From CAYFFO01 sp964342485 (lineage in GTDB: Bacteria > Chloroflexota > Dehalococcoidia > Lucifugimonadales > CAJWER01), in the NCBI GenBank assembly GCA_964342485.1, contig CAYFFO010000042.1, positions 1 through 13,472 on the forward strand: a DNA stretch of 13,472 nucleotides. The letters are read 5' to 3'. Each line of letters opens with the position of its first letter. Position 1 is the first letter of the stretch. The notes beneath the pieces were generated by a model. It saw nothing but the letters and a program-made list of their open reading frames with translations. It had not been told where the DNA came from and made no database searches. The position numbers were made by a program, and so were the translations under genes. Positions 1 through 8,056 of this stretch are shown piece after piece.

Positions 1-100
1 TATATACCAATCGTAGTGTTTTCAGTAGAATAACGCTGTAAAAACACAAAACATGTATATTTCCTGATTAAAAACGTATTTACTAGATGGAGAAACTGAA

Positions 101-1276
101 ATGAAAATATATCGAGTTGCAATCCTTGGGTGTGGTGGCCGCGGAAAAGCTGCTGCACTTGCCTATCATGAACATCCTCGCACATCAGTTGTAGGTCTTT
201 GCGACTTAGAAAAAGATATGCGGGATAAATTGGGAAATTCTATAGGAATAACCGCAAGATATGATGACTTGGACTTAATGATATCTGAAACTAATCCCGA
301 CATAGTTGCCATTCCAACAGGCACGGAATTCCATTACGAGCTGTGTATGAGGGTTCTCGAACACGGAGTGAATATAGAGGTAGAGAAACCAATGGCTATC
401 GACCTTGAACAGGCAGATCAGATAATTGCCAAGGCAAAAGATAAAGGTGCTCGAGTCGCTGTCCACCACCAGGGAAGAGTCGGAGGAGCTATGAAAGCAA
501 CTTACCTTGCATATAAATCTGGAAAAATTGGAGAACTTAGGTATATAAGTGGCAGCGGTAAAGGATACTACGGTGGTTACGGCCTAATGAATATAGGTAC
601 ACATACTCTTAACGCCATATTCAAACTAGGGGGACATTGTAGAAGTGTCAACTCAGTATTATCCACCGATGGACGCCACGTAACACCAGAAGACGTAATA
701 CCCTCTCCATCAGGTATGGGTACCATTGCGGGCGAATTTATTACAGCCAATCTACACTTACAGGGTAATGTAACAGCTACCCTTCTCCAACATCGTTTCC
801 CTGAAATGGCGACAATTGGTGGTGAGCGGGTCGGGCATACGATGGAATTTTTTGGTACTGAAGGCAGAATTTTTCTCCAAGGCCATGCAAATGCATGGGT
901 CCTTTCAGAACCACACAGATTACCAGAAGGTAATGTTGCAAGCTGGGAAGCTCTCGAAAAAATATTTCCGGATTCTTACAACGAATCCAACCAATCTGAG
1001 GAAGATGATTACTGGTTTGTAGAAGAATATGTTAATGCTCTTGATGAAAACAGAGATCATGAATGTAGTGGAGTTGAAGCACTTCATGTGATTGAAACTA
1101 TGATGGGTATCTTTGAATCAGGAGCCTATGGTAAACGTATAGATTTGCCACAGCAAAACAGACAGCATCCTCTCGTCCGTTGGCGCGCAGAGAATGGATT
1201 GGGTATGCCTGATAAGATGCCACGGAAAGTACCTGAGTGGCTTGAAGCTGAAGACCAAAGACTGGGTCGACGCTAA
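101..1276 (+). CDS. Gfo/Idh/MocA-family NAD(P)-dependent oxidoreductase
   Basis: A 391-residue cytoplasmic oxidoreductase of the glucose-fructose oxidoreductase/inositol dehydrogenase family, which oxidises or reduces sugar, inositol or related polyol carbons with NAD(P). Visible signs are an N-terminal Rossmann strand followed by G10-C-G-G-R-G15, an acidic residue D35 at the end of strand 2 (expected to bind the ribose hydroxyls), and the family hallmark E95-K96-P97. The segment N164-I-G-T-H168 fits the catalytic DxGxH region, with Asn in the Asp place, a common variant. The remainder is the alpha/beta C-terminal substrate domain, and length is normal for the family. The ATG is preceded by GGAG at 89-92 with an 8-base spacer, which supports this start. 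The gene ends 35 bases from a convergent glycosidase-like gene, consistent with a carbohydrate role. The exact substrate cannot be assigned. Confidence 0.93.
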   Translation: MKIYRVAILGCGGRGKAAALAYHEHPRTSVVGLCDLEKDMRDKLGNSIGITARYDDLDLMISETNPDIVAIPTGTEFHYELCMRVLEHGVNIEVEKPMAIDLEQADQIIAKAKDKGARVAVHHQGRVGGAMKATYLAYKSGKIGELRYISGSGKGYYGGYGLMNIGTHTLNAIFKLGGHCRSVNSVLSTDGRHVTPEDVIPSPSGMGTIAGEFITANLHLQGNVTATLLQHRFPEMATIGGERVGHTMEFFGTEGRIFLQGHANAWVLSEPHRLPEGNVASWEALEKIFPDSYNESNQSEEDDYWFVEEYVNALDENRDHECSGVEALHVIETMMGIFESGAYGKRIDLPQQNRQHPLVRWRAENGLGMPDKMPRKVPEWLEAEDQRLGRR

Positions 1277-1311
1277 GAACTAATTATTAGAATCTATAAG
1301 TTATGCTGTTT

Positions 1312-2733
1312 TTAACCTGCATAATCATTATTGAATTTAAAAGAATATATATCTGCATCATTCAAGTAAAATCGTAATCGAACGGCTTTACCAGAAAGTC
1401 CAGATACAACTCTTTCGTTCTTCCAGACTACCTTTCCGTCAATCTCATCAGCAAACATTTCGGGGCAATCATCCAGGGTATACCCTGGTATAGGCAGTCC
1501 ATTCTCATCTTGAATTTCTACCTTAACCGTACCAACAGCAGAAGTAGAATAGTTTAGTTCCATACTCTTTCCATCAAAAATAAAGGGATGGGTGATAAAT
1601 TCACCACCTGCATACCCTGCATTTACCGAAACGAATCCATCTGTACGAAGGGTATATCGCCGAGGAGCCTGAGTACTCAAATGCATATTTTCATTTACAT
1701 AGAGTGATATCTCGGAAGGGGATGTGAAGATCATACCCTGATTTACTGATACAGCCCTATCATGCCAATTATCTTTATCTAAACCAGGACGTATATATGC
1801 TTCCATAAAGCTTCTGTCAAAATGGAAACCATCCCTACTTGACATAAAAGCTACATCGCTTAATCCTTCGCTGTACTCCCATTCTGGGTCAAGAGTTCGT
1901 TGCGGGAAATATCTCATTGGAAACATTAAATAGGTACCTGGAGCTCGTTCATATCGCATTGCAGCATTTGTATAAAGATGTTCAAAAGGAGTCTGGCCTG
2001 CGTCGATATTCTCTAATTTTGACCACTCTTTAAAATCCTTAGATGTAGATCTACGTATCCATCTAACCCCTCCACGGAATTCATGTTCAGGGATTTTTTT
2101 GAGTTCTTCTTTAGACAAACCTTTATTTTTGGGATCAATATTTGCCACTCCACGGGCATAAAGCACATACTCATCTTTCCAATAATCCCAGAAAATCACT
2201 TGAGGAGAATCAAATGGCCCATCAGTCATTAAAGGTTCATCGTACATCAGCTTCCAGTTTATTCCGTCAGGGGAACAAAGAGCATAAAGATCACTGGTAC
2301 GTACAACCGCTTTGTATCTCTGATCCTCTGGTATATCGGGATTAGGATCTTTGAATGGAGCTAAATTAGCGCCAGGACCCATCCAAACCAGGTTATTGTC
2401 TTTAGAGCCATTAAGTTCAAATATGCCTAGATTAGGCTTTTCCCAGTTGAGTCCGTCGTCACTTTCAGCATAACCAGTACCATTTCCACTTCTTGTTAAC
2501 GCAGTTTCTGGTTCAGTATCGCAGCGGTACCAAACTTTGTACTTACCATCATCGTTTATTATCGTTGCTGCCCATATGTTTCCTTTATCCCACGGCTTAT
2601 CACCAGGGATTCCTATCCCCTGGGATACCGGTGAATGTAATTCACGTTTAATTCGGCTGGATTTGTCGATCCAGAATTCGTCAACAAATAACTGTCTATC
2701 TGAGCCAATATTAAGTGCTTTTTTGTTTCCCAA
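1312..2733 (-). CDS. Five-bladed beta-propeller (GH32/GH43-like) glycosidase-like protein
   Basis: A 473-residue protein of the uncharacterised group often labelled glycosyl hydrolase family 32 N-terminal-like. It opens with a strand and D12-R-Q-L-F-V-D18, typical of that group. Short S-x-D-G-x-x-W style repeats (S91-D-D-G-L-N-W97, S154-P-D-G-I-N-W160, S299-R-D-G-F-H-F305) mark propeller blades. Residues about 360-467 look like a C-terminal beta-sandwich, as in GH32 enzymes. No signal peptide or membrane segment is seen, so a cytoplasmic location is likely. The start is TTG: an in-frame TAG lies just upstream (2743-2745) and AGGAG at 2740-2744 sits 6 bases before it, so no other start fits. 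It converges on the Gfo/Idh/MocA gene and may act on the same carbohydrates. Activity on a glycan is family inference; the catalytic acids were not identified. Confidence 0.75.
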   Translation of the reverse strand: MGNKKALNIGSDRQLFVDEFWIDKSSRIKRELHSPVSQGIGIPGDKPWDKGNIWAATIINDDGKYKVWYRCDTEPETALTRSGNGTGYAESDDGLNWEKPNLGIFELNGSKDNNLVWMGPGANLAPFKDPNPDIPEDQRYKAVVRTSDLYALCSPDGINWKLMYDEPLMTDGPFDSPQVIFWDYWKDEYVLYARGVANIDPKNKGLSKEELKKIPEHEFRGGVRWIRRSTSKDFKEWSKLENIDAGQTPFEHLYTNAAMRYERAPGTYLMFPMRYFPQRTLDPEWEYSEGLSDVAFMSSRDGFHFDRSFMEAYIRPGLDKDNWHDRAVSVNQGMIFTSPSEISLYVNENMHLSTQAPRRYTLRTDGFVSVNAGYAGGEFITHPFIFDGKSMELNYSTSAVGTVKVEIQDENGLPIPGYTLDDCPEMFADEIDGKVVWKNERVVSGLSGKAVRLRFYLNDADIYSFKFNNDYAG

Positions 2734-2739
2734 AACAAA

Positions 2740-2744
2740 CTCCT
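2740..2744 (-). promoter_or_regulatory. Ribosome binding site fixing a TTG start
   Basis: On the minus strand this reads AGGAG, six bases before the TTG at 2733-2731. An in-frame stop lies at 2745-2743, overlapping the site, so the TTG is the only start that uses this strong site. The next in-frame ATG lies deep inside the propeller. Confidence 0.75.
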
Positions 2745-3075
2745 ATAAAATTCTGTTTATACATAAAGACAGGCCTGTATCCTTAGGTCCTTAAACTTAA
2801 ATTTCGATTATTTTATACTAAGTAAATAGCCAGAATCATTAAATTTTTTGGTCGTGTAAATACAATACACAACTTTCGGTCAAAAAACCAAATTCTGAGC
2901 TAAAATTAGGTATTTCTAAAAAGTTGTCAAGGGAAAAGTTAGTCCACGAGAAAAACATATTGGTAGCGCTGAATAGGATGAAATATCTCAAGAAGGTGAT
3001 CGTATCTTAAGCCGACTTTATGTGCATATAGTATTCAAAAATTAATCCCCAAAAATGCTGTATATCCATCTCCAA

Positions 3076-3099
3076 AAGTCTACCAAATTTGTTAGACTT
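3076..3099. promoter_or_regulatory. Operator-like 24-bp dyad symmetry
   Basis: Left half AAGTCTAcCAAA and right half TTTGtTAGACTT are reverse complements at 11 of 12 positions, with no spacer; the centre lies between 3087 and 3088. The dyad sits 10 bases upstream of the candidate -35 (3110) of the Ste24-like gene. Size and symmetry fit a binding site for a dimeric repressor or activator, for example of the TetR or GntR kind. No regulator gene lies in the window. It could instead form an RNA hairpin, but no T-tract follows. Confidence 0.45.
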
Positions 3100-3109
3100 A
3101 AACAGGTAG

Positions 3110-3138
3110 TTCAACAAAGACTAATAACCTGGTATAAA
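3110..3138 (+). promoter_or_regulatory. Candidate extended -10 promoter of the Ste24-like gene
   Basis: TATAAA at 3133-3138 is preceded by TG at 3130-3131, an extended -10 arrangement. A weak -35 (TTCAAC, 3110-3115) lies 17 bases upstream. The 5' leader to the ATG at 3214 would be about 70 bases. Confidence 0.35.
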
Positions 3139-3213
3139 GCTCCATTCATAGTTAGTATGTAAAAATTTAACCAACACTACATAGTTCTTACTTATATAAA
3201 TTCAAGGACAAAA

Positions 3214-4455
3214 ATGAATATCATATTCTGGATAATATTAATTGCATTGGTGATAGATTTTGCTATAGGCCTAGTTTCAACAATCCTTAACTTAAGGTCA
3301 TTGCAAACAAAACCACCTGAAACATTAGCCGATATATACGATGATACGGAATATAAAACTTCACAAGAATATACACTTGCCCAATCAAAATTCGGATTGT
3401 TAACCGGGTCTATCAAGTTAGTTTTATTGTTAGTGTTTTGGTTTGCTGGGGGATTCAATTATATTGATGAACGAGTCCTTGAATTCGGCTGGAACGACAT
3501 ATGGAGTGGTGTTGCATTTATAGGCATAATTTCCATAGCCCTACTTATTTTAAATATACCCTTAAGCCTGTATTCGACCTTTGTAATAGAAGAAAGGTTC
3601 GGATTCAATAAAACTACTTATAAAACATATATTCTGGATACCGTAAAAAGTATTGTCCTATCTTTAGTTATAGGTCTACCTTGTTTAATCGCAATACTTT
3701 ACTTTTTCGAGTATACAGGTGATTATTCCTGGCTTTATGTATGGATATTTATTTCAATAACCTCTTTGGTAATTTCAATAATCGGCCCTATCTGGATAAT
3801 GCCAATTTTTAATAAATTCACTCCGCTTGAAACCGGGGAATTACGGGACGCTATTGTTGAATATGCCAAGATGGTGGATTTCAAATTCAACAATATATAT
3901 GTGATTGATGGATCTAAACGAAGTGCTCATTCCAACGCATTCTTTACAGGATTCGGTAAAACTAAGCGCATCGCTCTTTTTGACACCTTGATCGACCAAT
4001 TGGATACGAAAGAAATTGTGTCTGTAATTGCACATGAAGTTGGACACAGCAAGAAAAAACACGTTTTATTGGGTATTTCCATGGGAATTATACATACAGG
4101 TATCCTGTTATTCGCACTATCATTGATGTTGGAATCTGAAATGTTATTTGATGCATTCTTTATGAAAAATACTTCAATATACGCCAGTATTGTCTTTTTT
4201 GGATTTCTATTCACCCCTATAGAGATGGTTGTTTCTTTGTTTATGCAATCTATTTCTAGGAGAAACGAACATGAGGCCGACTACTGGGCTGTTTCAACTA
4301 CAACTAATGAAATCAACTTGATATCAGGATTAAAAAAACTTGCGCAGAAAAACCTTTCCAACCTGTCTCCGCATCCTCTTTATGTAACTCTTAACTATTC
4401 ACATCCACCACTATCAAGAAGGATAGAGTCAATCAAGGAGTATTCTAAAAAATAA
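3214..4455 (+). CDS. Ste24-like M48 membrane zinc metalloprotease
   Basis: A 413-residue integral membrane peptidase of family M48A (CAAX prenyl protease 1/Ste24 type). The first ~200 residues hold several hydrophobic helices (about 3-25, 64-80, 97-120, 145-165, 172-197), matching the Ste24 N-terminal membrane domain. The zinc site is H274-E-V-G-H278, with third ligand E352 in N351-E-H-E-A-D356 (compare ExxxAD in Ste24). Two more hydrophobic stretches lie between them (about 284-305 and 322-345). N241 in S240-N-A-F-F belongs to the conserved substrate-strand region of M48 proteases. Bacteria usually lack protein prenylation, so the likely job is membrane or envelope protein quality control rather than CAAX cleavage; this is inference. 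AAGGA at 3204-3208, five bases before the ATG, supports the start. The gene converges on the TIM-barrel gene with a 37-base gap. Confidence 0.92.
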   Translation: MNIIFWIILIALVIDFAIGLVSTILNLRSLQTKPPETLADIYDDTEYKTSQEYTLAQSKFGLLTGSIKLVLLLVFWFAGGFNYIDERVLEFGWNDIWSGVAFIGIISIALLILNIPLSLYSTFVIEERFGFNKTTYKTYILDTVKSIVLSLVIGLPCLIAILYFFEYTGDYSWLYVWIFISITSLVISIIGPIWIMPIFNKFTPLETGELRDAIVEYAKMVDFKFNNIYVIDGSKRSAHSNAFFTGFGKTKRIALFDTLIDQLDTKEIVSVIAHEVGHSKKKHVLLGISMGIIHTGILLFALSLMLESEMLFDAFFMKNTSIYASIVFFGFLFTPIEMVVSLFMQSISRRNEHEADYWAVSTTTNEINLISGLKKLAQKNLSNLSPHPLYVTLNYSHPPLSRRIESIKEYSKK

Positions 4456-4492
4456 CCTCTGGGCTAAACAGTTTCATACAAAAATGGATCGG

Positions 4493-5572
4493 TTAAAGTT
4501 TTCTGATTTCGTCAACGGCATGCCATAGATTAAGTTGTTCAACTGCATGGCTCCGGTACAACCCGACCGCATCAGCTCCATTGTCCCTTGCAATCCTGGC
4601 CGCCTCTATTAAGATATCTGGCTCTTGGAAGCTACCGGGATGATAACAAGATAATTCCACAATGAAAGGTACCCGTCCGTCTATAACATTTGCTGTATGC
4701 TCAGTTTGCCTCTGTACCTCTTTCAAATCGTTGGTGGTTCTAAACCAAATGTAGAACTCATCAACTAATTTTTCATCGATCCATTTAGGCCAATCTTGAA
4801 ATACTTTAATGTATTCACTTGGCTCTCTGGCTATGAGTGTTGAGGTTAATCTTGCTCCAGGCGAATCAGTAGAAAGTTTTTGCCTGATTTCTCTCACGAA
4901 TTCTGTAGTGTAATCAGCGCGATGTTGTAACCAATCTGGGTCGTCATTAGAAATTTGGAAAGGGTCCTTAGAATATAGATCCTTAAAAGTTTCAACTATT
5001 GGATCTTCATATCCATAGTTGTTAACCCCTGAATTGTCCATATTCATTAGTACGAATTCTAGCTGCGTTCCGTCGCTTTTGGATTCTTTGTGAGCATTGA
5101 TAAACAGGTCAGCTTCGTGTTCTCGTACCTCTTGGTATCCAAAGCTTAAACTGACTCTCTCGTTGTAACGAGGCTCTATTCTTCCGTCCTGTGTTTTATT
5201 CCAAAATTGACGGTTGTTGATTGCGAAAGGATCTTGGATATTCAAGTTATATTCACGGATAGCGTGCATTGGACGATGCTTATCGAGTGTTTCTCTGGCT
5301 TCTGGAGCACCAAGATACGGCAATACATACTCCATTGACATCTCATAAGAAGCTTGATAGAGACCATAGGTATTTACACCCCTATAAGTATCTACTTCCA
5401 AGCCATTTTCATGTGCTATCTGAACTAATAATGGGGGATTGCCTCCAGGTATAAGTCGGGTTACACCATGATCAACGCAGTGCTGAACGTATTCTCTAGT
5501 TTTTTTTTCATCCTCTGGAAATGCCGGGGAAAGACCGTCCCCTTGAGCCCAAAGTGCAAACATATCCGCCAT
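4493..5572 (-). CDS. GHL10-like TIM-barrel glycosyl hydrolase-like protein
   Basis: A 359-residue protein that reads as a TIM barrel related to the glycosyl-hydrolase-like GHL10/family-10-like group. Alternating strands and helices start at T26-R-E-Y-V with V37-T-R-L-I-P42. The block G187-Y-E-D-P191, then D213-W-L-Q-H-R218 and Y221-T-T-E-F225, then F258-Q-D-W-P262 and D271-E-F-Y-I-W276, resembles the conserved core of that group. E172 and D179, at the ends of a predicted barrel strand (171-179), are possible catalytic acids; this is a guess. No signal peptide is present, so it is probably cytoplasmic. GGAAAGGA (5581-5588) lies 8 bases before the ATG and supports the start; a second ATG three codons in is less likely. 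It converges on the protease gene and follows the duplicated-domain lipoprotein on the same strand after 130 bases. Substrate unknown. Confidence 0.65.
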   Translation of the reverse strand: MADMFALWAQGDGLSPAFPEDEKKTREYVQHCVDHGVTRLIPGGNPPLLVQIAHENGLEVDTYRGVNTYGLYQASYEMSMEYVLPYLGAPEARETLDKHRPMHAIREYNLNIQDPFAINNRQFWNKTQDGRIEPRYNERVSLSFGYQEVREHEADLFINAHKESKSDGTQLEFVLMNMDNSGVNNYGYEDPIVETFKDLYSKDPFQISNDDPDWLQHRADYTTEFVREIRQKLSTDSPGARLTSTLIAREPSEYIKVFQDWPKWIDEKLVDEFYIWFRTTNDLKEVQRQTEHTANVIDGRVPFIVELSCYHPGSFQEPDILIEAARIARDNGADAVGLYRSHAVEQLNLWHAVDEIRKL

Positions 5573-5613
5573 CTTGTATTTCCTTTCCAGTTTTATATTT
5601 TATTATTATTTTC

Positions 5614-5658
5614 TGGGATAAAAAACTAAACTAGTATGCAAATTTTCACACTATCCCA
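5614..5658. repeat. Short inverted repeat TGGGATA/TATCCCA
   Basis: Perfect 7-bp arms at 5614-5620 and 5652-5658 are separated by 31 AT-rich bases, in the gap upstream of the TIM-barrel gene. The wide spacing fits two operator half-sites better than a terminator. It may be chance. Confidence 0.2.
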
Positions 5659-5702
5659 TTACAATGAAACTTAAATAAAGATATATTAAGATCTAATGCT
5701 AG

Positions 5703-6872
5703 TTAATTACCTGGAGCTGCTTGTAAGTTTGACTTCAACCATGTATCTTCGGCAAATTTCCTCACATTGAATACATGCCTGTTAAACAATTGAACGGTAT
5801 TACACTGGTGCCCAAGTATTGAAAGTTTGGTCTGCAGTTCTTCAGAAACAGCTTCTTTAGCAGGCAAGTCGCAAGGCCCTCTCATTGATTCACCCAACCC
5901 CGATTCAGATGCAAATGCATAAGCCCTGTATCTCTGATCTGAACTTACCTCTGTAAATAAAAGATGGTTACCAAAATAACTCTGGATTTCCGAAGCCAGT
6001 GGCTCATCCAATATATCTTCTGGTGAACCAACTATGTCTAATAATTTGGTTATCATATCTTCCTGAACACTGAATTGAGATATGTCCTTCCAATTTAAAT
6101 GCCACGTTGCAATTAACGAAAGCAATTCTGATACTTCTTCGCTAATCCTGTCTTCATTCGATCCTGTATTGAGTGATGACACATCCTTCAACCAGGTTTC
6201 ACCAGATAGTTTCCTAACCTGTAACAAATGATCGCTAAACATTACAGTAGTACCACATTCCAGATTAAGTAAGGTTAATTCTCTTTGTAAAACTTCAGGA
6301 ACATTGGCCTTATCAGGTAAATCGCACACGCCTTCCATAGAATCCCCGAGTCCCATAGTTGTTGCAAACATTCGAGACCTAAGAGTTATATTCTTCCTTA
6401 ACAAACTGAACAACATATGAGTACCAATATACGTATCTATCTTTAAGCCTAAAGTAGCTGGCCTAATAATGTTTTCAGGCTGCATGTAAGGCTCTACGAT
6501 ACTCAGCAACTCACCTATTAAATTTTCCTGTGCGTTCATAGAAGGAGTATTTTCCCATTTTTCATGCCAATTAGATAAATTAGTTAACAATTCGCTTTGA
6601 TTACTGGCGGGTTTAATAGAATCTACAGTGGTGCTGTTAGTATCTTTTTCAGTCTGAGACTGAGCTTTAGCTCTTACAGTTGCCTCTGATTTCCATTCGG
6701 CAACTACCTGTTCTTTAGTATCAGAGGTTTGCTTGGTTTCCTGTTTTTCAATACCCAGAGAAACAGCGGTTGAAGCTTTGCTATCTATTTCTTTTTCCCC
6801 ACTACATGAAATAGAACCTAAAACGCAGAAAGAAATACCAATAAATAACAGATATCTAAGATTTACTACCAT
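5703..6872 (-). CDS. Lipoprotein with two tandem copies of an unrecognised Cys-pair domain
   Basis: I do not recognise this family. The 389-residue protein starts with a hydrophobic signal and a lipobox-like G19-S-I-S-C23, so it is probably exported and lipid-anchored. A polar Lys/Glu/Ser/Thr-rich linker covers 24-90. The rest is two copies of one domain, about 92-229 and 244-380, offset by 151 residues in their C-terminal parts. The last 55 residues of each copy are identical at 27 positions by hand alignment. Each has W-H-x-x-W near its start, L-G-(D/E)-S-M, a C-D-L-P motif, a second Cys 23 residues later, V-R-K and T-W-L-K at its end. The Cys pairs (183/206 and 334/357) could form disulfides outside the cytoplasm. 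No clear ribosome site precedes the ATG; a TAAAAT box 9 bases upstream may mean a very short leader. The gene is divergent from the PhyH gene. Confidence 0.85.
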   Translation of the reverse strand: MVVNLRYLLFIGISFCVLGSISCSGEKEIDSKASTAVSLGIEKQETKQTSDTKEQVVAEWKSEATVRAKAQSQTEKDTNSTTVDSIKPASNQSELLTNLSNWHEKWENTPSMNAQENLIGELLSIVEPYMQPENIIRPATLGLKIDTYIGTHMLFSLLRKNITLRSRMFATTMGLGDSMEGVCDLPDKANVPEVLQRELTLLNLECGTTVMFSDHLLQVRKLSGETWLKDVSSLNTGSNEDRISEEVSELLSLIATWHLNWKDISQFSVQEDMITKLLDIVGSPEDILDEPLASEIQSYFGNHLLFTEVSSDQRYRAYAFASESGLGESMRGPCDLPAKEAVSEELQTKLSILGHQCNTVQLFNRHVFNVRKFAEDTWLKSNLQAAPGN

Positions 6873-6978
6873 AATACAATGATTTTACTACAACAAATTT
6901 CATAGGTCTTCAATATTCAAATTTAGAATTCATTTATTAGTGCCTGCAATCACTCGAACAATTTCCATACATACAAAT

Positions 6979-7007
6979 TTGACCAAGCATATTTTTCACT
7001 GTAGGAT
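6979..7007 (+). promoter_or_regulatory. Candidate promoter of the PhyH dioxygenase gene
   Basis: TTGACC at 6979-6984 matches the -35 consensus at 5 of 6 positions. TAGGAT at 7002-7007 follows after exactly 17 bases and matches the -10 at 4 of 6. The leader to the ATG at 7088 would be about 75 bases. Confidence 0.45.
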
Positions 7008-7074
7008 CGATTTCCGTTACCTGATAAATATATGAAATTCTTAGAGAATTCATATCAATAGAACATTTCGAAAT

Positions 7075-7078
7075 GGAG
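7075..7078 (+). promoter_or_regulatory. Ribosome binding site favouring the second ATG of the PhyH gene
   Basis: GGAG lies 9 bases before the ATG at 7088. The first in-frame ATG, at 7073, overlaps this site and has no Shine-Dalgarno sequence of its own. Translation is therefore more likely to begin at 7088. Confidence 0.55.
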
Positions 7079-7087
7079 ACAAATCTT

Positions 7088-8014
7088 ATGTCTTTGGCAA
7101 TGACAGAACAGCAAAAATATGATTTTGAGACCAAGGGATTCATAATACTTGAGAATTTTTTCACGCAGAATGAATTAGATCGTCTATTATCGGCAATAGA
7201 CAAAGTAGGTAACAAAATCCGTAAAGCCAAGGGACTTGGTCCTGATGATCCCTTTGCCATAAGAAACGCTCTGGCACATGATGAAGCATTTTTAGATTTA
7301 ATTGACCACCCAAAAATGTTGCCTTTAGTGGTTGATGCGATCGGCTGGAATATCCAAATTCGTACTACACATTTAGACTACCGTCCGCCGTACCCAAATA
7401 ATGTAACACCTGGAGAAATCGGGACTGGTACAGGCGAAGACAACAAGTCCGGATATCGTAATATTACATGGCACCCTGACCTGGCTGATGACCATTTACT
7501 AGAAGCACCTTCCTTAGACGGATTATTACCATTTATGGAAATAAAAGCTTTTTATGTACTTTCAGATCTGACCCAATCCAATTCAGGTAACTTATGGATG
7601 GTACCTGGAAGTCATAAAAGAAAGCCTCAAGAATTGCGTGACATTGATAATAATGTCAATGATAGTGAAGCAGTTGAACTAAAACTACCTGCCGGCTCAG
7701 CCGTACTCTGGCGGACTGCAACATGGCACTGCGTAGGACCAAACCTTTCAAATAAAACACGTAAGATAATGCATGTTGGTTATCATTACAGGTGGCTACG
7801 TCCAACTGATTACTCTCAACAGGACCCCGAGTTAATATCTCGTAGTTCACCAATTCGTCGTCAATTACTTGGCGCACTTGCAACCAATAATAATCCGATG
7901 GGTGATGACCCAGAATTTCATCCATCATCGCAACACTGGATCACTCAGGATGAAGAAGACGTTCCGTTAAGAAGCTGGGTAAAAACATCTGCTCCATCAA
8001 AAGTGAACCTGTAA
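7088..8014 (+). CDS. PhyH-family Fe(II)/2-oxoglutarate dioxygenase
   Basis: A 308-residue (313 from the first ATG) enzyme of the phytanoyl-CoA dioxygenase family, which hydroxylates an organic substrate using O2, Fe(II) and 2-oxoglutarate. The N-terminus Y-x-F-x-x-x-G-F-I-I-L is typical. The iron triad is H129-x-D131 (in W-H-P-D) and H214 (in T-W-H-C). R225, eleven residues after the distal His, should bind the 2-oxoglutarate carboxylate. N168-L-W-M-V-P-G-S-H176 is the usual strand before the barrel core. All catalytic residues are present, so it should be active. The family includes enzymes for fatty acids, small metabolites and secondary products, so the substrate cannot be named. I chose the ATG at 7088 because GGAG precedes it. 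The gene is divergent from the duplicated-domain lipoprotein and convergent with the cupredoxin-like one. Confidence 0.92.
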   Translation: MSLAMTEQQKYDFETKGFIILENFFTQNELDRLLSAIDKVGNKIRKAKGLGPDDPFAIRNALAHDEAFLDLIDHPKMLPLVVDAIGWNIQIRTTHLDYRPPYPNNVTPGEIGTGTGEDNKSGYRNITWHPDLADDHLLEAPSLDGLLPFMEIKAFYVLSDLTQSNSGNLWMVPGSHKRKPQELRDIDNNVNDSEAVELKLPAGSAVLWRTATWHCVGPNLSNKTRKIMHVGYHYRWLRPTDYSQQDPELISRSSPIRRQLLGALATNNNPMGDDPEFHPSSQHWITQDEEDVPLRSWVKTSAPSKVNL

Positions 8015-8027
8015 ACAATCGTTTACA
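8010..8027 (+). terminator. Hairpin over the stop codon of the PhyH gene
   Basis: TGTAAAC and GTTTACA form a perfect 7-bp stem with the four-base loop AATC. The left arm includes the TAA stop codon (8012-8014). No T-run follows, so it is not a classical intrinsic terminator, but its place in a convergent gap suggests a 3'-end role. Confidence 0.3.
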
Positions 8028-8056
8028 CAAATTAGTCTATGGCTATCTAGGTTACG

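Larger units (their letters stand above)
2734..3213. other. 480-base gene-free divergent intergenic region
   Basis: This AT-rich stretch separates the divergent propeller gene (-) and the Ste24-like protease gene (+). I find no convincing small gene or RNA gene. It holds the 10-bp palindrome ACAGGCCTGT at 2769-2778, a 24-bp dyad at 3076-3099 and an extended -10 promoter candidate ending at 3138. The middle (about 2780-3070) shows nothing I can name. The length is more than two promoters need, so extra regulatory sites or a decayed gene are possible. Confidence 0.6.

Noticed and set aside
1277..1311. Possible bidirectional terminator between the first two convergent genes
   Set aside because: Only the imperfect CTAATTATTAG is present; no stable stem and no convincing T-run pairing.
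2537..2794. Plus-strand open frame over the start of the propeller gene
   Set aside because: Antisense shadow of the conserved N-terminus of that gene; no ribosome site and no recognisable protein.
2841..2889. TTTTTTGGT and AAAAAACCA in the gene-free region
   Set aside because: The two are complements read in the same direction, not reverse complements, so they form no hairpin or operator.
3192..3458. Minus-strand open frame across the start of the protease gene
   Set aside because: It overlaps the conserved membrane domain on the other strand and would cross the protease ribosome site; no family resemblance.
4456..4492. Possible terminator between the protease and barrel genes
   Set aside because: I could find no inverted repeat of useful length in this gap.
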